Shown here in pieces: positions 22,861 to 35,528 of a DNA stretch of 64,000 nucleotides. A model generated the notes under the pieces. It did no database searches. It was given only the letters and a program-made list of their open reading frames with translations, and was not told where the DNA came from. The stretch spans positions 13,384,729-13,448,728 of the forward strand of contig CM049314.1 in NCBI GenBank assembly GCA_026874595.1. Reading direction: 5' to 3'. The number at the start of each line of letters is the position of its first letter. Position 1 is the first letter of the stretch. The translations under genes were made by a program, and so were the position numbers. This DNA comes from Sipunculus nudus (lineage: Eukaryota; Annelida; Sipuncula; Golfingiida; Sipunculidae).

Positions 22861-24120
22861 CTTGAACTCCTAGTACATTGAGAGCAGTGTACCTCACGAG
22901 GTGTTGTAAAAGAAGAAGCGTCAGGTGCCCCCCCCGCCTTTCCAAGGGTGAGCGTCAGTTAAATATAATACTTTCAAACATAACTATTCAATGATAAATA
23001 CAAGCTTTTTTTTTTTAAAGTAAGTCTTTATTAGTTATGCTGGATATTAATGCTTCATATATTCTCTCTGTGTGGGCTCTTGTAATTAACCCGTCAAGGT
23101 TGCTGAGTTTTAATGGTGGTAACCGACAATAGGACCATTTTAAGATAAGATATTATCAAGATGAGTGAAACTATGCTCTATTCATCTTCTTGTATTTATG
23201 TTATTAATAAATGAATTGTCTGAGGCAGTAACATATCTTAAACAGGCATTTTCTCACATGTTTCAGATCACATGGCAGTATGCGTTCAAGGATCTCTTTT
23301 TTTAGCGACTGTGCACTGGTTTGCTAATGCTATCTATCCATGGTGTGACAAACTAATTATTTTATTTTATATAAAATATACTGTTAAATCCAACTTAACA
23401 GGACAGTCTCGACTGATTAGGTGAACTATATCTTGTACAGGAACAGCCCTGTGAGCATTTCAACTATAGACACGAAAAGTCATACTAATTCACGATTATG
23501 TGTGTTCAATATTTATATCATATCCAATTATAAATAACGAATAATAAATTACATGTCATACAAAAAATATATATTAATTCACAGCACAACCGATAATGAA
23601 TCCCACGATATGAAATTCTTGTAATGTGACTCTACTCAAATGAGACCACTGCTTCGTTGAAACTGTTAAAATCTTTAAACGTTTGAAAGTCTAAAGATTT
23701 CCAAACACTTTCATAACTGTAAGAACATTAACAGTTTGACCATGACCGCAAAGTGAAATCAATGCGGGCTGCGCCTTTAAGTTACGTCTGGAGTTTTGTA
23801 TCTGCTCTGCATTATTTTGGTGAGATATATTGCAGTTATTCTATCTATGATTTTATCTTTTATGCCGATACCGAAAATGGCAACATCCGAGCCGTGCTAA
23901 TTGAAAATTATATTTCACAAAAGCCACCCGATACCGAGCTTGTTTGACCGCTGTAGCCTAACTGGCATATGTAATCAACAGATTTTCGCAATGGCTTCCA
24001 GATAACAGAGAAATATAATGAAAAAAGGGCATGTAATGTGTAATTCGAAGTAACTAGACCAAATTCCCTTCAAACTCTGGATTATAACTTTCATTTCGAA
24101 GCGCAATCTCCAAAATATAT
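22860..24120. other. Non-coding stretch
   Basis: No gene is supported. The 64-codon frame ending at 23947 is coding-like only by length. Confidence 0.5.
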
Positions 24121-24127
24121 CCAATCC

Positions 24128-24262
24128 TCACTGGCTGCGGCTGTAGCTTGCCCCTGACACGGAAGGAAGCGTTTGTACCATTTTGTTGTAGACGGGTCCA
24201 AATTGATCAATGTGGTCCAGCGCGTTTTTCACCCCTTGAAATGAGATACATTTCCGACTGTC
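24128..24262 (-). CDS. Possible terminal exon of an unrecognised gene
   Basis: On the minus strand, 44 codons ending in TGA at 24130-24128 read SFQGVKNALDHIDQFGPVYN followed by KMVQTLPSVSGASYSRSQ. The run is coding-like, and GC content is higher than in the flanks. An in-frame TAA lies just upstream, so the piece would need a splice acceptor; TGCTAATCTGACAG precedes it, but its pyrimidine tract is poor. I do not recognise the family, and no other exon is evident nearby. Confidence 0.35.
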   Translation of the reverse strand, partial: DSRKCISFQGVKNALDHIDQFGPVYNKMVQTLPSVSGASYSRSQ

Positions 24263-24269
24263 AGATTAG

Positions 24270-26930
24270 CATGATCCGAAAATCTTAATTAAGATGCAAA
24301 TGGTATTATCATTTGCTTCCACGATTCATGGCCTACAGGTTAGATGCAAAATTAACCTAACCGATATTTAAAAAAAAAATACTTTTAGAAAACCTATCAT
24401 GTGAAAAAAGATTCCATTTTAACTCCTCCGCGTTCATGATGTTTTAAATTTCAAACCTCAAACAAGATTTTTCTCATACAGGAAATGTGCACGCCAACAA
24501 AGTCTTTCGAAGAGCGGAGAATGACCGGCGGTTATCATATAGGTGAGATTTTGAAATCCTGAGAGAGGATTTCTGACCTCCTGTGTGTTAGTTCTTTTCA
24601 ATTTTTTTCTCAAAGCATACCCCAGATCTGCTACATTCGCATACACTCGGGCATAAAGTGTTAGCAATATGTCCCGTTATTAAATGAACTCCTGAAATCT
24701 TACATGGCAACATTTTTTTATTTCTTTCTGGGAAAACATAATGATACTAGTAGCCACATTGACACTTTTTCATTCCGAAATTTGAGCTTGATTATTTCAA
24801 CGTCTCCTACAAGGAAAAACTATCCTCTCTCTCCTACGTTTTTCCGGAAAATTATCATACTGAAGAATGTTTGGCTGAGAGGGTGTGAGATAAAAGATAC
24901 AAGAAGGTCAAAGCTTGGCTAAACAGTCTGATATGGGAAAAACCTCAGTTAGCTTCCATGGTATATATCGCATATGACCCATTTCTTTTCCTCCAAGTAA
25001 TTGTACGTAACTGCGGATGTACCAGATGAATAGAAATAATATCAATGGACGTGTGCAGCATCAGGTATTGTTAACGGACGTATATATGGGTGGGATGAAA
25101 GTATCATCCTGTTTTCAAAAAAAACTAAGCAGGTATTTTAAGAAGGCATATGCGTTAATGTTGCTAACAGCAAACTTGAACCTGATGTGTACATCAACGG
25201 ATCGATTCAACTCGATTGCTGTCCTTGTCGTAAATTCATAATGGCTATTATTATTGGAGTGCTTATCAAATGAGGAGACAAAGTGTCGACGAAGTCTGGT
25301 TTTACACTTCTGCTGAGAGGAAAAGCTGAAACACAATAAAACCCCCTATACGTATACATTTATATTTTGTTTTAATCAGCTTTCTAATAAGTACTATGGA
25401 GAGAGAAAGAGAGAGAAAAATTATTGCATAAATGACAGCAACACACTGAAAGAAGGGATAAGGACGCCAAGATCTAAGTGTTCAGCGTACATATCTCGTA
25501 CCTCAATTTTAATAAAATGAAAATTAATATGTATATATAAATGTATCTGTTAATAGTCTATATTATTTACCATGGAAATTTTACATTTATAAATACCCTG
25601 ATAACTGATGACAATTTAATAACATTATGAATATGTTTGTCTATATACACATTATAACTACGCAGCAGAATATTAATAATGAAGGAAAGAAACTGGATAA
25701 AACAGTCGACAAAGTCCATACAGAGATACGGACATGTGATGTGGTAGACTGAGAGGAGCATGACTTTATTTGTAAGATTAATTTATTTTACATATTCTTT
25801 CTGGTGTAGATACTTTTACTCGCTTTCCTATTGCGACTGTTCTGCTCTAGAAAACGCTATCCAACGGATTGCCGTTGGATAACTGGAGTTTGATTGCGTT
25901 GAGGGAAGGACGTGTATAATAGTATCTCTGAAAAATAAGGTTATAGATTACCCATGGCTTTTTACAGTAAACAGAAAAGAGAGTTATATTTTACATCTTG
26001 TCTGTGTCAAAAAAATATCTCAAGACAATTATATCGTCAACGGTATCTCATATTTATTTAAGAAAGGTATTTTTAATTTACTTAAATAATAGACCTTTTT
26101 ATCAAAGATTGTTCGGGCAAATAGATCCCTGATGGATAACAAAAGTTTGTTGGAGCCGAGGGAAAGAAAATTCATACCTTTGAACAACAAGAAATCCATG
26201 CCAAAATTGAAAACGCCAAGGATTGTTTGCGGAGATGAAATGAGACATCTGCTTGTATCTCAAAATCAGATGGTGTTTTTTTTTTTGCGCCTCGTGTCAG
26301 ATCAGGAGGTAAGGGTCAGACAAACCATAACAAACATGCTAAAGTTATGATCGTTTATTGGACCACTTAAATTTGTGTGTCAGTGTATTAAGTTAATTCA
26401 TATTAGATCAAAATTAATGAGGAGTAAAACGCTTAAGAGTAAACACGATTGTACAAAGCGTGAGATAATAAATCATTTGTCAAAAGTTGGTTATACAGAG
26501 CATTGTATATTAACACTCAAACAAAAGATTAATAATCTCTCTAGATACCAAACAGAAAAAAGCAACACTTTCCTTGTTATAAAAGTTGGGACTACGAGTT
26601 GTACGCGGACATTTATTATATCATGTTATAAGACATGATTATTAATATATTACTTAGTGTTTCCCCATCATATACTTATACTAATGGCTATTAATAAGAG
26701 TTTCCAGTCTATTTGAATTATAGCAGTATAATGATCCCATTGATAAATAAAGGTATTCATAATTTTGCTGTTAGAAATAGAAATTAACTGACAAATATAT
26801 CGCAAAGCAAATTTTCTTTCCCTAAGGCCCCCTGCCAGATCAGGAAGTAAGATATATTTGTCAAAGAGCAGATGGGTAAAAGTATTAAAAGACAAAGACT
26901 TAAGTACGATAAATTACACACTTTCAATAA
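24270..26930. other. Non-coding stretch
   Basis: No supported gene. A short perfect hairpin lies at 25858-25881. Frames at 25017, 26132 and 26375 have no recognisable domain and lie in plain AT-rich sequence. Confidence 0.5.
25858..25881. repeat. 10-bp perfect hairpin with 4-nt loop
   Basis: TATCCAACGG and CCGTTGGATA flank ATTG. It is outside any recognised gene; no T-run follows. Confidence 0.9.
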
Positions 26931-26934
26931 ATTT

Positions 26935-27627
26935 ACCAGAACTACGATACCTTATCCTGAACAATAGCTAAAATAAAGAGAACTGGGCGTTGGCCTGGGA
27001 AACTGGAATGTGAAGATCTCAGGAGTAACAGCCTTGTCAATCAAGGATATATTGCAGAAGTGCCTACACTTAATTACCTCAAGGCCAAGGGGAATAATTT
27101 CAGTTGTGACTGTAGATTGGATTGTTTTGTGCAGTTCATGGAGAAGGATATAAATATTGAATGGACCTGTGCAACTCCAATAAAAATCACCATTTATGAA
27201 AGTCCATTACATGTACAACTTTCCTCCAAGATACATGCTAGTGTACCACTAAAATAGAAAATACCTTCTCAAATTTAAATTTGCATATATTCTAACTTGA
27301 CATATTGTGTCCATCCAAAAGTCCCGTGGGATAAATATGAATACAAAGCAGACTGCTTTGCAACAGGACTAGCGCAGCCACGTGTTCGTGTAAGCGGACA
27401 TAACGGGTATATGATTGGGAACATTTTCTATTTTCGTCTATAATGTACGTCCACTTTTGAAGGAAGTGTCAATGATGTCCATCTGCGGACTGTTGGTCAT
27501 TCTGCTTTCTGTCTCCCTATTAATATGCAGCTGTGTTTTAATATGACTCCAACCTGGTTATAGTAGGACCAGGTCAAACAAACCCAGAAGAAGTGAACGA
27601 TGAGCCAATATATGCAGTTGCAAATTA
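26935..27627 (+). pseudogene. Old receptor relic (LRR, LRRCT and tail)
   Basis: A LRR-like strip LPELRYLILNN (about 26935) is followed by an open LRRCT-like segment (27060-27255) with FSCDCRLDCFVQFMEKDINI and EWTCATP, the same cysteine spacing as in the intact gene (FNCECKTETF..EWTCESP). Broken Ig-like and hydrophobic stretches follow. The last readable codons are NDEPIYAVAN then TAA at about 27625-27627. It is more divergent than the other copies and has several stops, but the tail tyrosine motif remains. Confidence 0.7.
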
Positions 27628-27639
27628 ATACCTTGCACC

Positions 27640-27993
27640 TGAATACATTGCACCAAAAGCAACGAGTAAAATATGTAACGCTTGTTCAGCACGTGTAACC
27701 GTATGACCTTTCACGTAGATAGTGTTAACCAACTGAATATAACCATATACTATATCAGACAGAGCGGCATGGCAAAACTTTATATTTTTACGGTTACGCT
27801 TAGATTCTTCCGTTCGGTATTATGGCGTTTTCTTATTATAATCATTAAACCATATTTATATGACATTTTGTCAATCACTCAGAGTGCTTCATAATCAGTA
27901 AACAGCCACAGATGGTTGGTAAGCCAGGGCGCAGCCTTGTGTTAAAGCTTTGGCCAGGAGCCTTAGCGAACGTGCAGTTGCAGCTAGAGGCTA

Positions 27994-28053
<60 letters not shown>

Positions 28054-28780
28054 GGGGGAAGAGAGAGAGGGAGAGGGAGAGAGAGAGAAAGAACGATCCA
28101 CTTTTAAATTGGTACTTTGTCAGAATTATTTAGGGCTTCCCCATGCCTATTATATTGATTCCATATGTTGTAGAATTATAGAACTTTATAAAATGAAAGC
28201 AGTTTGGCAGCATCTTTAAGTTTACGATACCTGCCATGTCTCTGTCAATAACATGACTCAGTAGGATCTTAGATGTTAAAGGGACATAAATGCAAAAACA
28301 TGCACATCTGTGAGCCCCTTGTGTTACCAAAAGTCACATATTCGAGGGCGTGTCAAACTATTTAAGTAAACAATATTAAAGCCATCGATTCTGATATGGC
28401 ACATATTTAAATGATTCACATGATTTAAAACTGTACAATTTGTCAAAATAAAGTACATTATTCTCCGCCCTCATTAAGTATCATTGTTTTTTTCAGTGAC
28501 TCTATAACCTTACCATATAACAGAGAGAAGTTTGAAACGTTCTGACAATTGCGTATTACTTACATGTGACTAAACACAAAGGAAGATAATATAGTGCAGA
28601 ATTTGTGAGAGCGATCGGATAATTGGGTGATACTGCGTTAAACACATGCCTTAAATTTCCCTATTACCGTTAATTAAATATACACTAGAAATAGGCCAAT
28701 CATTACGCAGTCTCGTCTTTTTTATATGTGCATTATATTCTATTATGCGAGTTATACCAACAAAAATATGTATATGTATG
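27640..28780. other. Non-coding stretch with (TA)n and (GA)n
   Basis: It contains (TA)n at 27997-28049 followed by a GA-rich tract to about 28091. No gene is supported. Confidence 0.55.
27997..28091. repeat. (TA)n followed by (GA)n-rich tract
   Basis: TA run 27997-28049, then a GAGAGGGAGAG-type purine tract. Confidence 0.95.
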
Positions 28781-28782
<2 letters not shown>

Positions 28783-28856
<74 letters not shown>

Positions 28857-29003
28857 CAAACGTTAAGATAAACAGTGACGCCTTTTAGATAGACTAACTA
28901 ATTTATTAACATTAGTGTATTAATAAACTAATTGGGCTATCAGAAAGGCATCACTGTTTATCTTAATTTCAACTACAGACTAACACGGCTATACCACTTA
29001 TTA

Positions 29004-29063
<60 letters not shown>
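28783..29063. mobile_element. Fold-back element between two (TA)n tracts
   Basis: The 28863-28966 interval is a long inverted repeat. Its outer 20 bp, TTAAGATAAACAGTGACGCC (28863-28882), pairs with 28947-28966 with one mismatch. Weaker pairing continues inward over about 30 more bases to a centre near 28915. (TA)n tracts lie on both sides (28785-28855 and 29006-29063). It looks like a small MITE-type element that targets TA repeats; it has no coding capacity. Confidence 0.65.
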
Positions 29064-29362
29064 GAACTCCCGCATGACGACCACCCCGTTAACACGACCA
29101 CCCCGCTATCACGACCACTTTTCTAGGTCCCAGAATTTTCCAATATAAATTATCAATAAAAAATTGCGGTAACACGACCACCCCGCTATCACGACCAACG
29201 ACCACCTTTTTTGGTCCCAACCTTCAGATGAGCCCCCATATCACGACCACTGGCCTGTTGCGACGGCGCCCCGATGAGCAGATGACACGCTCATCCCCTA
29301 GCCGGACTTAGATAATAGCCTGTAATTAATTAGCCGTATCACGACCACTGGTCTGTGACGAC
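29064..29362. mobile_element. pogo-like DNA transposon end (fragment)
   Basis: A cluster of imperfect short repeats of the form CACGACCACCCCGCTATC or AACACGACCACCCCG, followed by TTTT.GGTCCC, appears twice (29075-29132 and 29170-29218). This style of terminal sub-repeat is typical of pogo/Tigger elements. No transposase is seen. It runs straight into the 202-bp tandem repeats and includes an older partial copy of their first bases near 29262. Confidence 0.45.
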
Positions 29363-29363
29363 C

Positions 29364-29970
29364 GCGGCCCATTGAGCAGGTGACACGCTCTTCGCTCAGC
29401 TTAGACTTAGATAATAGCCCGTGATTGATAAGCCGGGAACGTGGGAAAACCCGCTTTCATATGCCAAGCCATAGTTAGACTTGTTTATAATGCTACCCAT
29501 TTTGTTAGTAAAATTATACACATCAATAGATTTTGCACTCTTTGGTCCGTTACTTTGTTGAATACGCGGCCCATTGAGCAGGTGACACGCTCTTCGCTCA
29601 GCTTAGACTTAGATAATAGCCCGTGATTGATAAGCCGGGAACGTGGGAAAACCCGCTTTCATATGCCAAGCCATAGTTAGACTTGTTTATAATGCTACCC
29701 AATTTGTTAGTAAAATTATACACATCAATAGATTTTGCACTCTTTTGGTCCGTTACTTTGTAGAATACGCGGCCCATTGAGCAGGTGACACGCTCTTCGC
29801 TCAGCTTAGACTTAGATAATAGCCCGTGATTTATAAGCCGGGAACGTGGGAAAACCCGCTTTCATATGCCAAGCCATAGTTAGACTTGTTTATAATGCTA
29901 CCCAATTTGTTAGTAAAATTATACACATCAATAGATTTTGCACTCTTTGGTCCGTTACTTTGTTGAATAC
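29364..29970. repeat. Three-copy tandem repeat, 202-203 bp unit
   Basis: Units begin GCGGCCCATTGAGCAGGTGA at 29364, 29566 and 29769, and the last ends near 29970. They are almost identical, differing at a few bases (for example CCCATTTTG against CCCAATTTG), so amplification is recent. A partial diverged copy precedes at about 29262-29335. The 41-residue frame inside each unit is a by-product. Confidence 0.95.
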
Positions 29971-30400
29971 GGGTGTTAGATTAGCATTTTACATACTGAT
30001 AAAATGGAGTTTAGCACACGTAACTGATCCCACACGCATACATTCAGGTGAGTAAAGTAAAACTGTGAAAATCACATTTCATTGATCAAGCAGGATGCAT
30101 ATACATATAAATAACACCTAGAATTTGATGTGTCCATTTCGTTCTTACTACGTCTTCGACCCCAGGCAATCTTCGTGTTAAGATCAATGCTGTGAGAATT
30201 ACTTCAACGCCAACTATTTGTTTCATTTGTGGTTTATTTCTATGTAAAAAAATTTTTTTAATTATGCTCATGTTTGTTATTTATTTTTCTTTATATTTCG
30301 AATTTTAAACCACAGTTAAACAGTTAACATTTACATGAAATGCCCATGTTATCGCCTGCGTTTATATTGGCAGACTAATGTACAAACATTATCGGGGTTT

Positions 30401-30464
<64 letters not shown>

Positions 30465-30612
30465 AAAACTATGAGTTTTCAAAGAACTCTCGGACGAACA
30501 TTTTTTTTTCACGAGCTAATAATTTCTGTGCCGGTTTATACTGTTGATAACATTAAGAGACGGTAAATAGTTTCATATACAATGGTGTGAAACATGTGAG
30601 CCTAGTTTTACA
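29971..30612. other. Non-coding stretch
   Basis: Contains (TA)n at 30403-30461. No supported gene. Confidence 0.55.
30403..30461. repeat. (TA)n microsatellite
   Basis: A TA run of about 59 bp. Confidence 0.98.
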
Positions 30613-30885
30613 GTGTTCCCGGGGCGAAGCATATTAATATTAGGCACAAATACCGTGTGCTGGTTTCCTGGTGTCCTATTTCCGCATTTTATTTTTGCAA
30701 GACACCTCTGGCATTTCGTGCATTTTCTTTCTTGGAACAACATGATGACACTTGCAACCTTAGAACGTCACCCAATTAAGAGTTTTGATCTTAAGCTGTT
30801 TGGCGTCTCTTACAATAACTAACTCTGTCCGCTGCTTCTTTCCGAAAATTTGATGGATTTGAACATCTTTTGTTCAAAGGGAATA
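30613..30885 (+). pseudogene. F-type receptor fragment (N-terminal part)
   Basis: The stretch from about 30660 reads FLSWNNMMTLATLERHPIKS then FDLKLFGVSYNN, matching FFSWNNIITLAALESYPIRK and FDLEWLDVSYNK of the F-type gene at 35529. Text then shifts to TCTGTCCGCTGCTTC.TTCCGAAAATTTGATGG, again as in the F-type gene, before homology ends near 30885. The upstream part shows a degraded signal peptide region and no cysteine cap. Everything after the third LRR is absent. Confidence 0.75.
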
Positions 30886-31750
30886 CGATCATAGAAATGA
30901 AGAGACATAATATACACAGTTTGTATATGATTGTTATATATATAAATATATAAGCTTGGTAAACAATATGCATACTTATCCTTTACTCTCAATTTACGTC
31001 TATTCAGTATTTCAAACTAAGTTAAATTACAAATGCAGAGAATTAATTGAGATGTAAGAGCTTAATTTCTGACCATCAGTGTTTCATTTTCTTTTAAATA
31101 ACCATTTATTACCTGTCTTGGAAACAACGGGTTCCCACTATAACCTTCATCCGTCATTACAACGTATAACGAGATTATGCCAAACAGCAGACAGAGGTAA
31201 ATAAAGTATTCCATGGAAGCTAATTCTGGAATTACAGAACTGCGGTCTCTGGTTTTAATGGACGTTAAAGCACGGGAATAGCATTGTTTTCATCATGTTC
31301 AAATGACAACTGTAGTCATAAATGACATCTTCTAAGAGCTAGGTTTCTTACTGGCTTACCCGTTCAGGAAGTAACATGCGGGGAATTCTATTTTGTGAAT
31401 AAATATTAGGTCTAATATTATTCAGAACTGTCAAAATTTACAACTTGTTATAATAATGTCTGATAAATGGTATAATAGGTAGCGCCTAGATAACATTTAT
31501 GATTCTATGTGTGGTAGGAGAGCAAACAGAACGAGAAGCTACCTTGATTATACGGTTTAACCTCTGTAAAAAAAGGCATACGGGAACCTGTTGAAAACTG
31601 CCCACTATTCAGAAGTCCATACAGAAAATATTTTAATCATTATATTTATACAGTAACGTATTTTAGGTTTTACCGCCCTGTTTTTCCTCGTGAAGGTTAC
31701 ATTTTTTTTTATGTATGAATATTCGACAAGCTTTGTTTAAGTTTAAACAA

Positions 31751-31754
<4 letters not shown>

Positions 31755-31810
<56 letters not shown>

Positions 31811-31815
31811 TATAT
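31755..31815. repeat. (TA)n microsatellite
   Basis: A TA run with a short CACACA break near 31801. Confidence 0.95.
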
Positions 31816-32275
31816 TAGTTATTCTAATGACTTATTGCAATAAACAACTGCTAGAGTGCTGTATGGGATGACACCAGAGCCTGGACAGTCGATGGGTAAA
31901 ACGCCTTAGTTGAACAACACCTGACGCAGTTGGACAACGACAACTATTGTATAACAACAATATGCGTTTTTTTATCCTTAATTCATGCACCGTAACTTTC
32001 CAGACCGCAGTATTGTTCTCGGCACATCTTTTGATACACCTAATATTGGCACGCACCTTGTACTTTGATTTTAAGCAATATTAAGCAAACGTACCCAATA
32101 ACCTATAACCAATACGTAAGCAAGGATCGCCCACACAACACCAGCTTCTCAAATATGTACCGTTTTGAAGCATACCATTTATTCAGACAGTCTTACCTGA
32201 TGAATGCAACATGTTCCACAAAGTTATGTAGTAGTAAAATGTCTGACTTTTTTTATTCCTCTTTTTGTATAATCA

Positions 32276-32342
<67 letters not shown>

Positions 32343-32345
32343 TAT
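32276..32345. repeat. (TA)n microsatellite
   Basis: A TA run of about 70 bp with TACATA breaks at both ends. Confidence 0.95.
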
Positions 32346-34399
32346 GGAAGTGCTTTGTCTCGGGGTGTCTTATTGAGATAATCTGAAGGGAGAGGTTTTG
32401 ACAAATAGGTCAACACTGATACGTAGGTACAGAGGGGCATTTCCACCAGGAATACATCGCCCAATTATTTGGTCTCGGACCAGCTATTTGGAAAGCTACT
32501 GCCTTGTCACGTAAGAGCCTTCGCGAAACTTTCCTAATTGTCATTCCTGATTAACTCATTCGAGCATCGAAAACCTTCCACGAGGAGCAGCCACATGAAT
32601 ATATTTTCCCCTGATATCATCAGCAATCAGGTTGCAGGTTTTTGTTTTAAAAAATGAAATTGTATATACCAAAATGTTTACTACACATGTTGGCACATTA
32701 CACTTATAACACTGCGATGTATACCTAACATAATACATAATGATTGATGTATATTACTTGGTAGAAACAGTGGCGTGCATTTTAGATTTTTTTTTTGGTA
32801 ATCGTGAGTCGTGTAATTATGGCCACACCTACGCGGATTTTATCATTGTTTAGATTAATGTCTTAATAAAACTTGTCGTTTAATATTACATCATAAGAAA
32901 CGATGCTTTTCATCATAGAAAATTTGAATAAAGGCACCTATTAGGAGCAAAATGTTTCTCAAGAGCCAGTGTTGTCTTTTATGTAATAATCAGCGAACGA
33001 AGTCCGTCGTCCCTAGTACACTGTCTCATATATGATAATCGGTAACTCCAAGACCCATATACATACAGATATGTGTATACGCGTTTTCTTTCCTTATTTG
33101 TACGAATATAAAGGGCCTGAAGTCAGAATGCGTGTAATGCAACGTTAGTAAAAATACGGGTAGTTGTGCCAAAAGACACGCCAATCAATAAAAAAGCATA
33201 GCATCATGTGGTATCAACCATAATGTATAGAGAGTGATATTACTTTACATCACACCGTTTGACCTTTAGTACTAAATCTAAAAAAAATACATGACTGGAA
33301 TAAAGTGAAAAATTTTATCACCAATATAAATACTGTCGCTGATGATATGCATTCTATTTCAACACTGCTCTTCAACAACTTTATTCTAAGGCCGAGCCCT
33401 TTAATTTGTTGATCAGGTGACTTTTAAAGCTGATGTTATATTTTTCGTTTCAGTTTACACACTTCCACAGGGAGGACCATTAGTGTCCGCATTAACACGA
33501 CTTACGTTCCCACTTTACCGATAATCAGGTGCTCAATAAGCTATGCATTATTAAGAGTATAACAACATGGGACTCTCCAAAACTGTTATTTAAACATAAG
33601 TGATACTTTATAAAGGTCGCCGATAAGGGAGTCAGAAAATCATAGCACTTTCATACGTAAATCTGCACATTCCTCTTCCCTTGTAGACTATTACACTTTC
33701 GAATGCAAATTTCATCTGTCGGAAACTTTGCTAGTGTAACAAATATAAAGGAAAATTTATAGATCCAACTCTCAAGGGTCTTCCAGAAAACATTTCGATT
33801 CTGCCATGGTCTCTCTCTTTTCAAGAAATAGGATAGTTCAGCTGAAAACCTTAAGTAATACATTGTTCCATGTCCGGATTTTAAACATTATCATTAACTT
33901 CTTTGGGTCGACTCTATCCGTGAATGTACTAGGGCTACTACGTTTAATCTAATCGATTAATCAAATGTAGGGCACATAATATCAGGAATAAAGAAACGGA
34001 TAACACATTTTGACAGATTTTCAGATGTTTCAGATAAAGCTCCCATTGAACTCGATAGATATATTTGCAAGATGGCATAGGTTCGCATAAATCGAATGGA
34101 CGCTGGATGTTAAGGATAGGCAGAGACAACATACTCACAAATGATCAGCGGAACTTTTACCTATAGACAGAACAAAATAATATTGTATATGAAACGAAAA
34201 AAAATAGATTTTCGGATTTTTCGTCAATTTATAGGGTTTGAATATCCTTCATCTGCTTTGCATTTGTTCTGTTAAAATAGAATATACAAAACTATTGTGG
34301 AGTCACTTCCGTTTCTTTTATGCTGACGATGCCTGTGCACAGGTTACATATGATATGAATATAGGATAACTGTGTGTGAACAAAGGTCTATTTCTATAT

Positions 34400-35500
34400 A
34401 TACCCTTGACCTCTTAAACTTAATCGGCCATTGAGGTATTTCCTACCATATGTTTGTCAGTTGAAACAAACCTTTGACAATTCATCAAGGGAATAAGAAC
34501 GCCCTGGTGATAATACAGCGCGTGACATGGTCACTGATGAACAATATTAGAAAACACATTAGTCATATACAAACAGGCCTCTTTAATAGGTCATTCGGAT
34601 ACCTTGTAATGCAAAGTATTTCATGAAAACGTAGCGTATTCCATGTTATATAACACGTATATTTATGTTACTACGGCTTTTACTGTAAACAGACGTCATC
34701 ATGTGCTATCCAAAAGTTTGAACAGATATATATAGGAACTATGGATTTGTTTCGGCAGGACCAGCTGTATTATAGTTTAAACTGAGAAATTAAAGATTTC
34801 AGTTTTTCAAAAGGTAAGCATAGATATACCTACAATTCAAAACACAGCTTGAAATCCAATTATTACATACTTTACTTTGCCTAAAATTGCAAGATACAGA
34901 CACCCAAACGTCTTAATTACTTAGATGAAAAGTTATATGACAAATGAATATAATTAAAAAAACGATATAAGCGAGACTAATTGGATAACAAATTCATATT
35001 AAAGGAAGTAATGTTGCTGGTGGCTGTTACGAATGCAATATGTCAATATAAAACCAGGAATTGGGTATGATGCGTTCCCGCTGGCTGGTGAGCATGTGTT
35101 TAATTAAACTAAGCCTTCAGCTTTGGCAACTCGATACGTTGCCATTTAATGAGAGTTTTTCTTAAGTCTGAAATTTTTTTGCAGTTACACCTTACTTATA
35201 TTTTACTTAACACAGAGGGAGATTTTATAATGCAAATTTCTGCGTAGACAATCCTAAAGTTCCTTTGTTTTAAATCCATGGCATATATTTTTTTCACATT
35301 TATTCAATATACAGTAGAACATAGAAAGTTTGTTAATAACCATTCATACCTTCCCTATCTGGTCATTTGCATATATATATAGTACATTTCTATCTATTTA
35401 ACCCTCAGAAGAACATTATTAACCCTTCAACGAGTAGTTTCATATAAATGGCTGTGCTACTGCTCGTGAAATATTTAGACATAGGTCTGCAGTGAACTCC
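34400..35500 (+). repeat. Upstream flank shared by F-type and X-type genes
   Basis: It matches 37900-38640 and, from about 34820, also 53775-54130. Shared text includes GCTGGTGGC.GTAACG.ATGC, ATAAAACCAGGAA.TG and TATTTCATGAAA. This shows the F and X subfamilies came from duplications that carried their upstream DNA. Confidence 0.7.
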
Positions 35501-35528
35501 TGCCCAAGCGTTTTCTTAACTGGCAGAA

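Larger units (their letters stand above)
30890..34400. other. Non-coding stretch
   Basis: Contains (TA)n at 31755-31815 and 32276-32345. I see no gene. The minus-strand frame at 31832-32056 and the plus-strand frame at 32065 lack recognisable features. Confidence 0.5.

Noticed and set aside
23753-23947. 64-codon frame with aromatic-rich sequence
   Set aside because: An isolated open stretch with no domain, conserved copy or splice signals I could defend.
29364-29970. CRISPR-like direct repeats
   Set aside because: Units are contiguous 202-bp tandem copies with no spacers, in animal DNA.
29441-30055. Repeated frames starting MGKPAFICQAIV
   Set aside because: They arise from the 202-bp tandem repeat; each is only the same non-coding unit read once.
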